Below, in pieces: positions 1-7,403 of a stretch of 18,545 bases of DNA. Location: contig JAXHTH010000058.1 in the NCBI GenBank assembly GCA_034211115.1, positions 1 through 18,545 of the forward strand. Direction: 5' to 3'. A model generated the notes under the pieces. It was not told where the DNA came from and made no database searches. It worked only from the letters and a program-made list of their open reading frames with translations. Every line of letters starts with the position of its first letter. Within the stretch, counting starts at the first letter, position 1. The DNA comes from JAXHTH01 sp034211115 (GTDB lineage Bacteria > Planctomycetota > Phycisphaerae > Phycisphaerales > SM1A02). The position numbers were made by a program, and so were the translations under genes.

Positions 1-286
1 CATGGACCAGGGTGGCCATGTGAATCAGCTCGACGACCGCGGCGACGGTGCGGTGCTTCTCGTTGAGGGCCGCGCCGTCGCACGGCTCGCCCGCCGCGGT
101 GAGGCCGGAGAGCAGCACCAGCGTCGGCCGCAGCATCTTCCCCCGATACTGCTCGATGTGCATGCAGAGCCCATTGACGGCCGACAGCTCGCTGGCCAAC
201 TGCCGCTCGAAGATGACCGTCACCTCGCGGAGCTCGCGCTCGAGGAGATCGGCAACGGGCCGATTGATGGCTCTCAGATCGAGCAT
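1..286 (-). CDS. Polyprenyl diphosphate synthase, N-terminal part (cut by window edge)
   Basis: Read on the minus strand, this open frame gives about 95 residues of a trans-isoprenyl diphosphate synthase. Such enzymes chain isopentenyl diphosphate onto allylic primers to make the side chain of quinones or a lipid carrier. The visible hallmark is YRGKMLRPTLVLL, matching the family's GGKxxRP substrate-binding block, followed by AAVVELIHMATLVH, the helix that leads into the first Asp-rich motif. The DDxxD motifs lie beyond the window, so chain length and exact product cannot be judged. The ATG at 286 is preferred because TACAAT at 294-299 sits 7 nt before it, like the leaderless starts elsewhere here. 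An ATG at 295 (adding MAA) is the alternative. There is no Shine-Dalgarno sequence. Family assignment is firm; octaprenyl versus other product is open. Confidence 0.85.
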   Translation of the reverse strand, partial: MLDLRAINRPVADLLERELREVTVIFERQLASELSAVNGLCMHIEQYRGKMLRPTLVLLSGLTAAGEPCDGAALNEKHRTVAAVVELIHMATLVH

Positions 287-293
287 CGCGGCC

Positions 294-299
294 ATTGTA
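294..299 (-). promoter_or_regulatory. Possible -10 element (TACAAT) of the polyprenyl synthase gene
   Basis: On the minus strand TACAAT is followed by 7 nt and then the ATG at 286. That places the expected transcription start at or next to the start codon. No matching -35 hexamer was found 16-18 nt upstream, so support rests on the -10 alone and on its similarity to the three plus-strand leaderless promoters in this window. Confidence 0.35.
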
Positions 300-593
300 G
301 GCCCGGCGTTGGCGGCGCCCCGAGGCGCGCGGTTCGGACCATGCGGCGGCCGGGTGATCTTCTCCAGGCACCGGCCTTGCCGAATGTCTCGCGGCGGGTT
401 CCCCAGGCAGCCTCCGGGGCGGATGGAGCGAGCCATAAAGGCCTGAAAGAAAGAGCTTTGTGCGCGCAATCGCCCGTCGGTGAGGCCGCCTTCGCCGAAC
501 GCCGGGCCGGCCGATCCCGACCGTCACGGGAGCGGCCGGACGCGGGCGGGACGAAATCAGCCCGCCGGCTGAATCGACTTCGCCCTGCGACGC
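300..593. other. Intergenic region between divergent genes
   Basis: About 350 bases separate the polyprenyl synthase start from the M16 peptidase start. Both strands have open frames here, but they show only arginine/proline-rich shadow-like composition and no recognisable motif, so I call no gene. The only signals seen are the TACAAT at its left border and the TATAAC at its right border. An A-rich patch lies at about 435-460. No convincing hairpin or RNA gene was noticed. Confidence 0.5.
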
Positions 594-599
594 TATAAC
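594..599 (+). promoter_or_regulatory. Candidate -10 element (TATAAC) for the M16 peptidase operon
   Basis: TATAACT is a conspicuous AT-rich hexamer in GC-rich surroundings, about 41 nt before the ATG at 641. This fits a leadered transcript carrying the GGAG ribosome site at 631-634. The -35 side is poor: CTGAAT at 569-574 is 19 nt away with only three consensus bases. It would drive both M16 genes. Confidence 0.4.
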
Positions 600-640
600 T
601 CACTCGGGATGCGCCACTTCTGATGAACACGGAGCGCTCG

Positions 641-2389
641 ATGCATCGACCTGTACTGATTCTGATCGTGCTGGCGGGTCTCGCCCTCCGCGCTGCGGGG
701 CAGCAGGTGGAGGTGGAGGAATACGTGCTCGAAAACGGGATGACGTTCCTGCTCCTTCCCCGCGAGCAGGAGCCCAACAGCATCTCCTGCGGCTGGATCG
801 CGAAGGTCGGTTCGGTCAACGAGCACCTCGGCATCACCGGCCTCAGCCATTTCTTCGAGCACATGTTGTTCAAGGGGACGACGACGATCGGCACCCGCGA
901 CGCGGAAGCCGATGCCGAGTTCGTCGCCCGGCAGAACGCCCTCAACAATCGGCTCAACCGGCTCGTCTGGGAGGGCCAGTATCAGCGCTACTTCCGCGGC
1001 GAGATCGACGATCCGTGGGATCCCGCCCACGACACGGACGAGATGCGGGCTCTTCGCGCCGAGCTCCGCCGGCTGAGAGAAGCGCACGGCGAGACGATCG
1101 TGCGCAACGAGTTCAGCCGGATCTACACGGAAGCCGGCGCGACCGGGCTGAATGCGGCCACTTCCCACGACTGGACGATCTTCTTCGTCACCGTCCCGAG
1201 CAACAAGATCGAGCTGTGGGCGTGGATGGAATCGGATCGGCTCGATGATCCGGTCTTCCGGGAGTTCTATGCCGAGCGGGAGGTTGTCCACGAGGAGCGG
1301 CGGATGATCCTCGAATCCTCGCCCACCGGCGCGCTGGACGAGCAGTTCGATGCCATGTTCTGGCGGACTTCCTCCTACGCGTGGCCGGTGATCGGTCTGC
1401 CCAGCGACATTCGCAGTTACACCCGCGCGCAGTTCGACGCGTATTTCGACGTCTACTACCGGCCAGGCAATCTCGTCGGCGTCCTCGTGGGCGATTTCGA
1501 TCCGGAGACGGTGAAGCCGCTCCTGCGGGAGTATTTCGGCCGGCTGGAGCGCGGCGGGCAGGCTCCGCCGCCGATCGTCACCCTCCAGTCGCCGCAGGTC
1601 GCCGAGATGCGCCTCAATGGAGAGTGCGATTGCCAGCCGCAGATCGAGGTGCGGTATCACACCGTCCCCTTCGACCATCGCGACAGCTTCGCGCTGGAGA
1701 TCATGGCCGAGCTCCTCAACGGCCGAACCGGCCGGCTCTACCGGGCGATGGTCGAAGGATCGAAGATTGCTTCGTCAGTCGCGGCGGGGCAGGACAGTCG
1801 CAAATACGCCGGCGCCTTCGCCTTCACCGGCGCGGTGAAGGGCGACGCCGCGCCGGAGGATCTCGAGCGGGCCTGGTATGCCCAACTCCAGCGACTCCGC
1901 GACGGGACCATCCCGGAGGATGAGCTTCAGAAGGTCAAGAACCGGATCACGGCGGAAACCGCCCGGCGGCTCCAGCGCAACGACCGGTTGTACTTCGAGC
2001 TGGCCATCTACGAAGCGCTGGATGGCTGGGAGTACATCAACGAGGCGCCGACGAAGCTGATGGCCGTCACCGCCGCGGACGTCCGGCGGGTGGCGAAGAC
2101 GTATTTCGACAAGTCCAACCGATGCGTGGCGATCTACACCCGCCGTCCGGGCGGCGCGACGCCGGAGAAGGACCCGCTGGCGGACCTGCCCCCGGTGGTG
2201 CGCCGCCGGTTCGAGCAGACGCTTCAGCGTCTCCTGGATGGCGGCCCCCGCGAATTGCGCCGGGCCATTGCCGGCCTGGAGGACGCGGCCGCGAACGCGC
2301 CGAACGAGGTCAAACCGGCCATGGAATACATGCTCGATCGTCTTCGCGAGCGGCTCGCGGAACTCGAGGCGGAAGGTGATGAGCCGTGA
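641..2389 (+). CDS. Secreted M16 zinc metallopeptidase (catalytic subunit)
   Basis: This is an insulinase/pitrilysin-type (M16) peptidase of 582 residues. A hydrophobic N-terminal segment (residues 5-20, PVLILIVLAGLALRAAG) is a signal peptide, so it acts outside the cytoplasm. The zinc motif H70-F-F-E73-H74 is intact, and E219 in EREVVHEERRM is the likely third zinc ligand. The spacing between these sites is about 145 residues, against the usual about 76, because of a helical, charged insertion at roughly 85-155. The block GATGLNAATSHDWT follows it. A C-terminal M16 domain (LLNGRTGRLYRAM) and a charged helical tail complete the protein. I chose the ATG at 641 because GGAG (631-634) lies 6 nt upstream and the signal peptide starts there; an in-frame ATG at 623 has no such site. 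The gene lies 15 nt before the next M16 gene, so they are probably one operon and one complex. Confidence 0.9.
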   Translation: MHRPVLILIVLAGLALRAAGQQVEVEEYVLENGMTFLLLPREQEPNSISCGWIAKVGSVNEHLGITGLSHFFEHMLFKGTTTIGTRDAEADAEFVARQNALNNRLNRLVWEGQYQRYFRGEIDDPWDPAHDTDEMRALRAELRRLREAHGETIVRNEFSRIYTEAGATGLNAATSHDWTIFFVTVPSNKIELWAWMESDRLDDPVFREFYAEREVVHEERRMILESSPTGALDEQFDAMFWRTSSYAWPVIGLPSDIRSYTRAQFDAYFDVYYRPGNLVGVLVGDFDPETVKPLLREYFGRLERGGQAPPPIVTLQSPQVAEMRLNGECDCQPQIEVRYHTVPFDHRDSFALEIMAELLNGRTGRLYRAMVEGSKIASSVAAGQDSRKYAGAFAFTGAVKGDAAPEDLERAWYAQLQRLRDGTIPEDELQKVKNRITAETARRLQRNDRLYFELAIYEALDGWEYINEAPTKLMAVTAADVRRVAKTYFDKSNRCVAIYTRRPGGATPEKDPLADLPPVVRRRFEQTLQRLLDGGPRELRRAIAGLEDAAANAPNEVKPAMEYMLDRLRERLAELEAEGDEP

Positions 2390-2404
2390 CCGCGCCGGGA
2401 AGCG

Positions 2405-3913
2405 ATGATGGATGACGTGATGATTCGCTCGATTCGACGGCTTGCCGCCCTGTGTCTCGGGACAATGCTCTTCGGCGCCGCCGCGGGCGCCGACATCGTC
2501 TCCCATCCGGATGAACTCGTCTTCGCGCCGCTTGAGTTCACGCCGCCCGAGGCTTTGGACTACCGATCTGAACTGCCGGGCGGGGTGGCGGTGTACCTGG
2601 CCCCGAGCCATGAACTGCCGCTGATCGACGTGACGTTCACCTTCCGGGGCGGGCGGTACCTGGAGCCGCCCGCCCGGCCCGGGCTGGGCGAGGCGCTGGG
2701 GCGGATGATCCGCCGGGGGGGCACGACGACCGTCTCCGCGGCCGATCTCGATGAGCGGTTCGACTTCCTCGCCGCGGAGATTCGGTCATTCGTCGGTCGA
2801 GAGCAGTCCCGCGCGTCGATGAATTGCCTCAGCCGCAACTTCGATGACGCGTTCGACCTCTTCCTCGACATGGTGCGTCACCCCGGTTTCGATGCCGATC
2901 GCCTGCGCGTCTACCAGGGTGAGGCCATCGAAGAGATGAAGCAGCGCAACGATCGCCCGATGACGGTGGCGGTGCTCCATCTCCGCGAGCTGGTGTACGG
3001 CACCGAGCACTACGCCGGCCGGCATCCCACGCAAGCCTCGGTCGAGTCCATCACGCCGGAGGATCTGGCTGCCCTGCATCGGCGGATCTTTCACCCGGGC
3101 AACCTGATCGTGAGCGTTTCCGGCGATTTCGACAAGGAGGAGATGCTCGCCCGGCTGGCGGCGGCGCTGGAGGACTGGCCGGCGGGCGAGCCGGTCGACG
3201 ATCCGCCCGCGCCGACGAAAACGATCCGGTCCCGCCTCTACCACGCCGAGGCCGCCCGGGAGGATCTGCCGCAGGGGACGATGGTCATGGTCTGCCGCAC
3301 CGTGCCCCGCGACCATCCGGACATGATGCCGCTTCAGATCATGGAGTACATCCTCGGCGGCGGGGGATTCTCCAGCCGGATCACGAACCGCGTGCGAACG
3401 CAGGAAGGGCTCGCCTACGCCGCAGGCTCGTTCCTCCAGCCTCAGGTGCATTACCCGGGTCTGCTCGGCGTGTATTTCGTGACGAAGAACGAGACCGTGG
3501 CCCTGGCGACGAGGCTCGTCTTCGAGGAGATCGACCGGATCCGCACCGAGCCGGTCAGCGCCGAGGAGCTTGCCCTGGCCCGCAGCGCCTTCATCGAGCG
3601 GCTCCCGCGGCGATTCGCCTCTCCAGCGCGGATGCTGGAGATCTTCGTCAACGACGAGCTGACGGGGCGCGACGAGGTGTACTGGCAGGCGTACGAGGAC
3701 CGCGTTCGGTCCGTCACCGCCGCCGACGTGCGGCGCATCGCCCGCAGATACCTCGATCCGGAGGGGATGGTGGCCGTCGTCGTCGGCCCCTGGGCCGGGA
3801 TCGAGGCGGGCGATCTCGAGGGCCGGGCGCGCATGAGCGGTTTCTTCGGCGGGGAGGTGACGCATCTGCCCCCGCGCGACCCGCTCACGCTCGAGCCGAT
3901 CGAGGAGGAATAG
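2405..3913 (+). CDS. Secreted M16-like peptidase partner lacking the zinc motif
   Basis: This 502-residue protein has an M16 fold but a degenerate active site. Where the catalytic partner has HxxEH, this protein reads GLGEALGRM, with E96, G99 and R100 in the ligand positions, so it should not bind zinc. It keeps the other half of the system: R331-TQEGLA-Y338, the Arg/Tyr pair that non-catalytic M16B subunits use to bind substrate. The N-terminus (RSIRR then LAALCLGTMLFGAAAGA) is a signal peptide with likely cleavage near residue 29. The start is one of ATG 2405, 2408 or 2420; GGGA at 2397-2400 supports the first two. It follows the catalytic gene by 15 nt. The best model, inferred from the family, is a secreted heterodimer that degrades peptides. 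Confidence 0.88.
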   Translation: MMDDVMIRSIRRLAALCLGTMLFGAAAGADIVSHPDELVFAPLEFTPPEALDYRSELPGGVAVYLAPSHELPLIDVTFTFRGGRYLEPPARPGLGEALGRMIRRGGTTTVSAADLDERFDFLAAEIRSFVGREQSRASMNCLSRNFDDAFDLFLDMVRHPGFDADRLRVYQGEAIEEMKQRNDRPMTVAVLHLRELVYGTEHYAGRHPTQASVESITPEDLAALHRRIFHPGNLIVSVSGDFDKEEMLARLAAALEDWPAGEPVDDPPAPTKTIRSRLYHAEAAREDLPQGTMVMVCRTVPRDHPDMMPLQIMEYILGGGGFSSRITNRVRTQEGLAYAAGSFLQPQVHYPGLLGVYFVTKNETVALATRLVFEEIDRIRTEPVSAEELALARSAFIERLPRRFASPARMLEIFVNDELTGRDEVYWQAYEDRVRSVTAADVRRIARRYLDPEGMVAVVVGPWAGIEAGDLEGRARMSGFFGGEVTHLPPRDPLTLEPIEEE

Positions 3914-3999
3914 CCGGCCGACGGCAGGGTGGATCGGCGGCGTGCGGTCCTTTCCCGCCAGCTCCTGCGCCGGCGCGGGTCCGGTCGTTTTCCACCGTC

Positions 4000-4028
4000 C
4001 TGTCGCCCCCGCCATCTCTCGCTACACT
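4000..4028 (+). promoter_or_regulatory. Leaderless-type promoter CTGTCG-N17-TACACT
   Basis: CTGTCG (4000-4005) and TACACT (4023-4028) are separated by 17 nt. Only 8 nt lie between the -10 hexamer and the ATG at 4037, so transcription would begin about at the start codon. The region before the ATG has no Shine-Dalgarno sequence. The same arrangement recurs before 4978 and 13304. Confidence 0.55.
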
Positions 4029-4036
4029 ACGCCGCC

Positions 4037-4870
4037 ATGGCCAAGAAGAAGAAATCGAAGAAGACCAGGAAACACTGGCGGACCGCCGGGAGCAGCGACC
4101 GGCACGAGTTGTACGAGCTGTCCGTGCAGGAGCCTTCATCCGAGGTTGACCTGATCGACCAGGTCTGGAAGGAGCAGCACACGCGCAAGTGTCAGACCAT
4201 CCGGGAGGACTTCTGCGGCACCGCCGCGGTGTGCGGCGAATGGGTGAAGCGCCGCAGGAAGAACGCCGCCATCGGCGTCGATTTCGACGCCGAGGTGCTC
4301 GACTGGGGTCGGAAGCGCATGCAGAAGCGGCTGAATGGCGAGCAGCGCGGACGCGTTCAGCTCATCTGCAACGACGTGCTCTCCGTCGAGACCGAGCCCG
4401 TGGACAGCGTCCTCGCCATGAACTTCAGCTATTACATCTTCCAGACGCGTGACGAGCTGCGCCGCTATTTCCAGCGGGCCCGGGACGCGCTCGTCGACGA
4501 TGGAATGATGCTCATCGACGCCTACGGCGGCAGCGACTCCTTCGTCGAGATGGAGGAGGAGCGCGACATGGACGGCTTCACCTATATCTGGGATCAGGAT
4601 TCTTACGATCCCATCACCGGCATCGCCGTCAACTACATCCACTTCGCGTTCCCCGACGACACCGAGATGCGCAAGGCGTTCACCTACAAATGGCGGGTGT
4701 GGACGCTGCCGGAAATCCGCGAGCTGCTTACCGAGGCCGGCTTCCGCAAGGTCGTCGTCTACTGGGAGGGCACGGATGAGGAGACGGAGGAGGGCAACGG
4801 CGAGTGGAGCGTCGCCACCTGTGGGGAGGCCTGCCCGAGCTGGGTGGCCTACCTCGTCGCGAAGAAATGA
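4037..4870 (+). CDS. Class I SAM-dependent methyltransferase, substrate unknown
   Basis: This 277-residue cytoplasmic protein has a class I methyltransferase layout. The SAM-binding motif I region is REDFCGTAAVCGEW (residues 56-69), with the acidic ribose-binding D82 in IGVDFD after it. A motif II-like CNDVLSV (111-117) and an MNFSYYIF segment (128-135) resemble the post-motif region of small-molecule methyltransferases. The N-terminus is a striking basic tail (MAKKKKSKKTRKHW) that could touch nucleic acid or be disordered. I start at ATG 4037 because it follows a leaderless-type promoter; the upstream in-frame extension (from 3929) is low-complexity and has no ribosome site. The C-terminus has an acidic stretch (DEETEEGNGE) and ends with CGEACPSWVAYLVAKK. 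The substrate cannot be read from the sequence. It is followed by a second methyltransferase gene with its own promoter. Confidence 0.8.
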   Translation: MAKKKKSKKTRKHWRTAGSSDRHELYELSVQEPSSEVDLIDQVWKEQHTRKCQTIREDFCGTAAVCGEWVKRRRKNAAIGVDFDAEVLDWGRKRMQKRLNGEQRGRVQLICNDVLSVETEPVDSVLAMNFSYYIFQTRDELRRYFQRARDALVDDGMMLIDAYGGSDSFVEMEEERDMDGFTYIWDQDSYDPITGIAVNYIHFAFPDDTEMRKAFTYKWRVWTLPEIRELLTEAGFRKVVVYWEGTDEETEEGNGEWSVATCGEACPSWVAYLVAKK

Positions 4871-4939
4871 CCGTATTCACCGCGGCGGCCTTCGCCATGC
4901 CCGCCGCCGCCTGTTGTGCTCGATGAACGACCGCACCGG

Positions 4940-4968
4940 CTGCCGCGGATCCGGCGTCGGCGTATCCT
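4940..4968 (+). promoter_or_regulatory. Leaderless-type promoter CTGCCG-N17-TATCCT
   Basis: CTGCCG (4940-4945) and TATCCT (4963-4968) are spaced by 17 nt, and 9 nt separate the -10 from the ATG at 4978. No Shine-Dalgarno sequence precedes that ATG. The match in both boxes and in geometry with the elements before 4037 and 13304 supports it. Confidence 0.55.
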
Positions 4969-4977
4969 GGGCGATTC

Positions 4978-5781
4978 ATGAGCAATGCCGTCGGAAACAG
5001 GGTCGGTCCGCCGGAGATTGTCGTGATGGTGGAGGAAGGGGACGCGGCGCTGCACCGGCGCGCCGAACGTCTCGCCGATGAACTGTCGCTGCCGCTGCAC
5101 GGGCACGATGATGTCGCGGGCGATGTCTTGCTCCTGACGGTCACCGCCGACGGCCTGGAGCTGCGCGATGGAGCTTCACCGCGAACGAAAGGTGCACGCG
5201 CGGACTTCACCTCGATCGATCTGCGGACGGGGGCGGGCAACCTCTCGCGTCGCCAGCCGCTGGCCCGCGCCGTCGGGCGGGCGGCGAAGCGCGTCCTCGA
5301 CGCCACCGCGGGGCTGGGTCACGATGCGGCGCTGCTGGCGCTGATGGGATACGACGTCACCGCCGTCGAGCGGTCGCCGATCGTCGGCGCCCTCCTCCGG
5401 GATGGTCTGGAGCGGGCGATGACCGATGAGCGATACCGCGCAGCGATCGGCGGGCGGTTGCGCGTCATCGTCGGCGATGCGCGCGACGTGCTGCGCACGA
5501 TGGACGAGCGACCCGATGCGCTCTATGTCGATCCCATGTTCCCGCCCAAGCGGAAGGCCTCGGCGCTGGCGAAGAAGAGCATCCGCCTCCTTCGGCGGCT
5601 CGTCGGCGACGATCCTGACGCGGCCGAACTCGTCGATGCGGCCCTCGACCGGTCCGTGCCGCGGGTGGTGGTGAAGCGCCCGACGCACGCCCCGCCGCTC
5701 AGGCCCGATCCGGTCGTTTCCTTCCCCGGCAAGCTCGTGCGGTACGATGTCTACGCCCCCGGCTCCGCCGACGGGTCGTGA
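4978..5781 (+). CDS. rsmJ: 16S rRNA m2G1516 methyltransferase RsmJ
   Basis: The 267-residue product matches the RsmJ (YhiQ) family, which N2-methylates guanosine 1516 of 16S rRNA in the assembled small subunit, using SAM. Family marks seen are GNLSRRQPLARAVG (88-100), the SAM motif DATAGLGHDAALLALMGY (108-125), the acidic E131 in VTAVERSP, and YVDPMFPPKRKASALAKK (183-200), which equals the family's LDPMFP catalytic block followed by the K-x-SALVKK-type helix. The C-terminal VVVKRPTHAPPL and KLVRYDVY are also typical. It is slightly longer than the about 250 residues of the E. coli enzyme. The start at 4978 fits a leaderless promoter. The gene ends 71 nt before the sulfatase gene, which has its own ribosome site, so read-through into the fucosidase block is possible but unproven. 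Confidence 0.9.
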   Translation: MSNAVGNRVGPPEIVVMVEEGDAALHRRAERLADELSLPLHGHDDVAGDVLLLTVTADGLELRDGASPRTKGARADFTSIDLRTGAGNLSRRQPLARAVGRAAKRVLDATAGLGHDAALLALMGYDVTAVERSPIVGALLRDGLERAMTDERYRAAIGGRLRVIVGDARDVLRTMDERPDALYVDPMFPPKRKASALAKKSIRLLRRLVGDDPDAAELVDAALDRSVPRVVVKRPTHAPPLRPDPVVSFPGKLVRYDVYAPGSADGS

Positions 5782-5852
5782 ACGCGGGTGCGGACTGCTC
5801 GGCGGTCCGTGCCGGCGGTCTCGCGAAAGCGTGCGATGGAGGAGGTTCGTCA

Positions 5853-7325
5853 ATGAAGTTGATTCGAGGTTTGCTCGCGATTCTCGCCCTGCTGGTGCTC
5901 GCCGCCGGCGGCTGGGCTCGGGCGCGCGAGGATCCGCCGCGATCCGCGCCGCTGAACGTCATCCTCATTCTCGTCGACGATCTGGGCTGGACCGATCTCG
6001 GGTGCTGTGGGAGTACATACTACGAGACGCCGAGTATCGATCGGCTGGCGTCGCAGGGCATGCGCTTCACGAATGCCTACGCCGCGTGCGCGGTCTGCTC
6101 GCCGACGCGGGCGGCGGTGATGACCGGCCGCTACCCGGCGCGGCTGGGTGTGACCGATTGGATCCGCGCTCGTTTCCAGGGAAGTACGGTCCCCCCGGAC
6201 GGGAAGAACCCCACCGACTACGTCGGCGGCCGCAACCGCAGGCTGCTGTGCCCGCCCAACGCGCTGTGGATGGAATCGGAAGAGGTCACCATCGCGGAGC
6301 TCCTCAACGACGCCGACTACACGACCTGCCACATCGGCAAATGGCATCTGGGGTTCGATGACTGGTATCCCGATCGGCAGGGGTTCGATGTGAACATCGG
6401 CGGCTGCGACATGGGCCATCCGCCGAGCTACTTCGACCCGTACGCCAATCCGCGCCACGGCGGCATCCCCACGCTTGCGCCGCGCAGGGAGGGGGAATAC
6501 CTCACCGATCGGGAGGCGGACGAGGCGGTGCGCTTCGTTCGCGCGCAGGCCGATGGTCCGTTCTTCCTCTACTGGGCGCCGTACGCCGTGCACACGCCGC
6601 TCCAGGCGAAGGCAGAACTCATCGCAAAGTACGAGGCGAAGGAGCCGACGCAGCACAAGAACGCGAAGTACGCGGCGATGATCGAGAGCGTCGATGACGG
6701 CGTGGGCCGCATCATGCGCACGCTGGATGAACGAGGCCTGACCGGCAAGACGCTGGTCATCTTCTCATCCGACAACGGCGGCCTGCTCGGCCCCACGAAC
6801 AACGCACCGCTCCGATCGGGAAAGGGATACCCGTACGAAGGCGGCATCCGCGTCCCGCTCATCGTGCGCTGGCCGGGAAACACGCCGGCGGGTTCGACGT
6901 GCGATGAGCCGGTCTCGAGCGTCGATTTCCTGCCGACGATCTGCGAGGCGGCCGGCCTGTCGCCCCCCGAGGATCGAGCGATTGACGGCGTGAGTCTGGT
7001 GTCGCTGCTGCGGGGCGGCGCATCGCCGGATCGCGAGGCCATCTTCTGGCATTTCCCGCACTATCGCGGGCGAAACGTCGTGCCCTACAGCATCATCCGC
7101 GCCGACGACTGGAAGCTCATCCGGCGATACGAGGGCAAAACGCACGAACTTTTCAATCTCCGCCGGGACCTGAGCGAGCGTAATGATCGCTCCGCGCAGA
7201 AACCGGAGACGGTCGAAGCACTGAGCGCAAAGCTGGACGCATGGCTCGAGTCGGTCGGCGCCAGACTCCCGAGACCGAACCCGGCCTGGGAAAGCGAAGA
7301 TGACGGGCGCGCGACGGGCGAATGA
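5853..7325 (+). CDS. Secreted formylglycine-dependent sulfatase (type I, S1)
   Basis: This 490-residue enzyme hydrolyses sulfate esters. A signal peptide is evident (MKLIRGLLAILALLVLAAGG). The catalytic cysteine C82 sits in C-S-P-T-R (82-86), the target that formylglycine-generating enzyme converts to formylglycine. Calcium and substrate-site residues follow the S1 pattern: D42-D43 in LVDDLGW, K163 and H165 in HIGKWHLG, H247 in APYAVHTP, D307-N308 in SSDNGG, and K324 in SGKGYPYEGG. GGAGG at 5841-5845, 7 nt upstream, fixes the ATG at 5853; an in-frame frame opens at 5778, but the signal peptide and ribosome site argue against it. It lies 78 nt before a GH95 fucosidase gene and is followed by GH29, so a sulfated fucose-containing glycan is the likely substrate. 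The exact S1 subfamily and bond specificity cannot be read here. Confidence 0.93.
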   Translation: MKLIRGLLAILALLVLAAGGWARAREDPPRSAPLNVILILVDDLGWTDLGCCGSTYYETPSIDRLASQGMRFTNAYAACAVCSPTRAAVMTGRYPARLGVTDWIRARFQGSTVPPDGKNPTDYVGGRNRRLLCPPNALWMESEEVTIAELLNDADYTTCHIGKWHLGFDDWYPDRQGFDVNIGGCDMGHPPSYFDPYANPRHGGIPTLAPRREGEYLTDREADEAVRFVRAQADGPFFLYWAPYAVHTPLQAKAELIAKYEAKEPTQHKNAKYAAMIESVDDGVGRIMRTLDERGLTGKTLVIFSSDNGGLLGPTNNAPLRSGKGYPYEGGIRVPLIVRWPGNTPAGSTCDEPVSSVDFLPTICEAAGLSPPEDRAIDGVSLVSLLRGGASPDREAIFWHFPHYRGRNVVPYSIIRADDWKLIRRYEGKTHELFNLRRDLSERNDRSAQKPETVEALSAKLDAWLESVGARLPRPNPAWESEDDGRATGE

Positions 7326-7403
7326 AGTCTGTCGCCGAACGGCCGCGGCGGAGAGGCGATCGCCGCAGGCGCCGGGCGGTTTCCGAGCAGGAGGAGGCGG
7401 TTG

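Noticed and set aside
2..598. Plus-strand open frame at the left edge.
   Set aside because: It is antisense to the polyprenyl synthase, which carries the GKMLRP block, and the rest is Arg/Pro-rich without a start signal.
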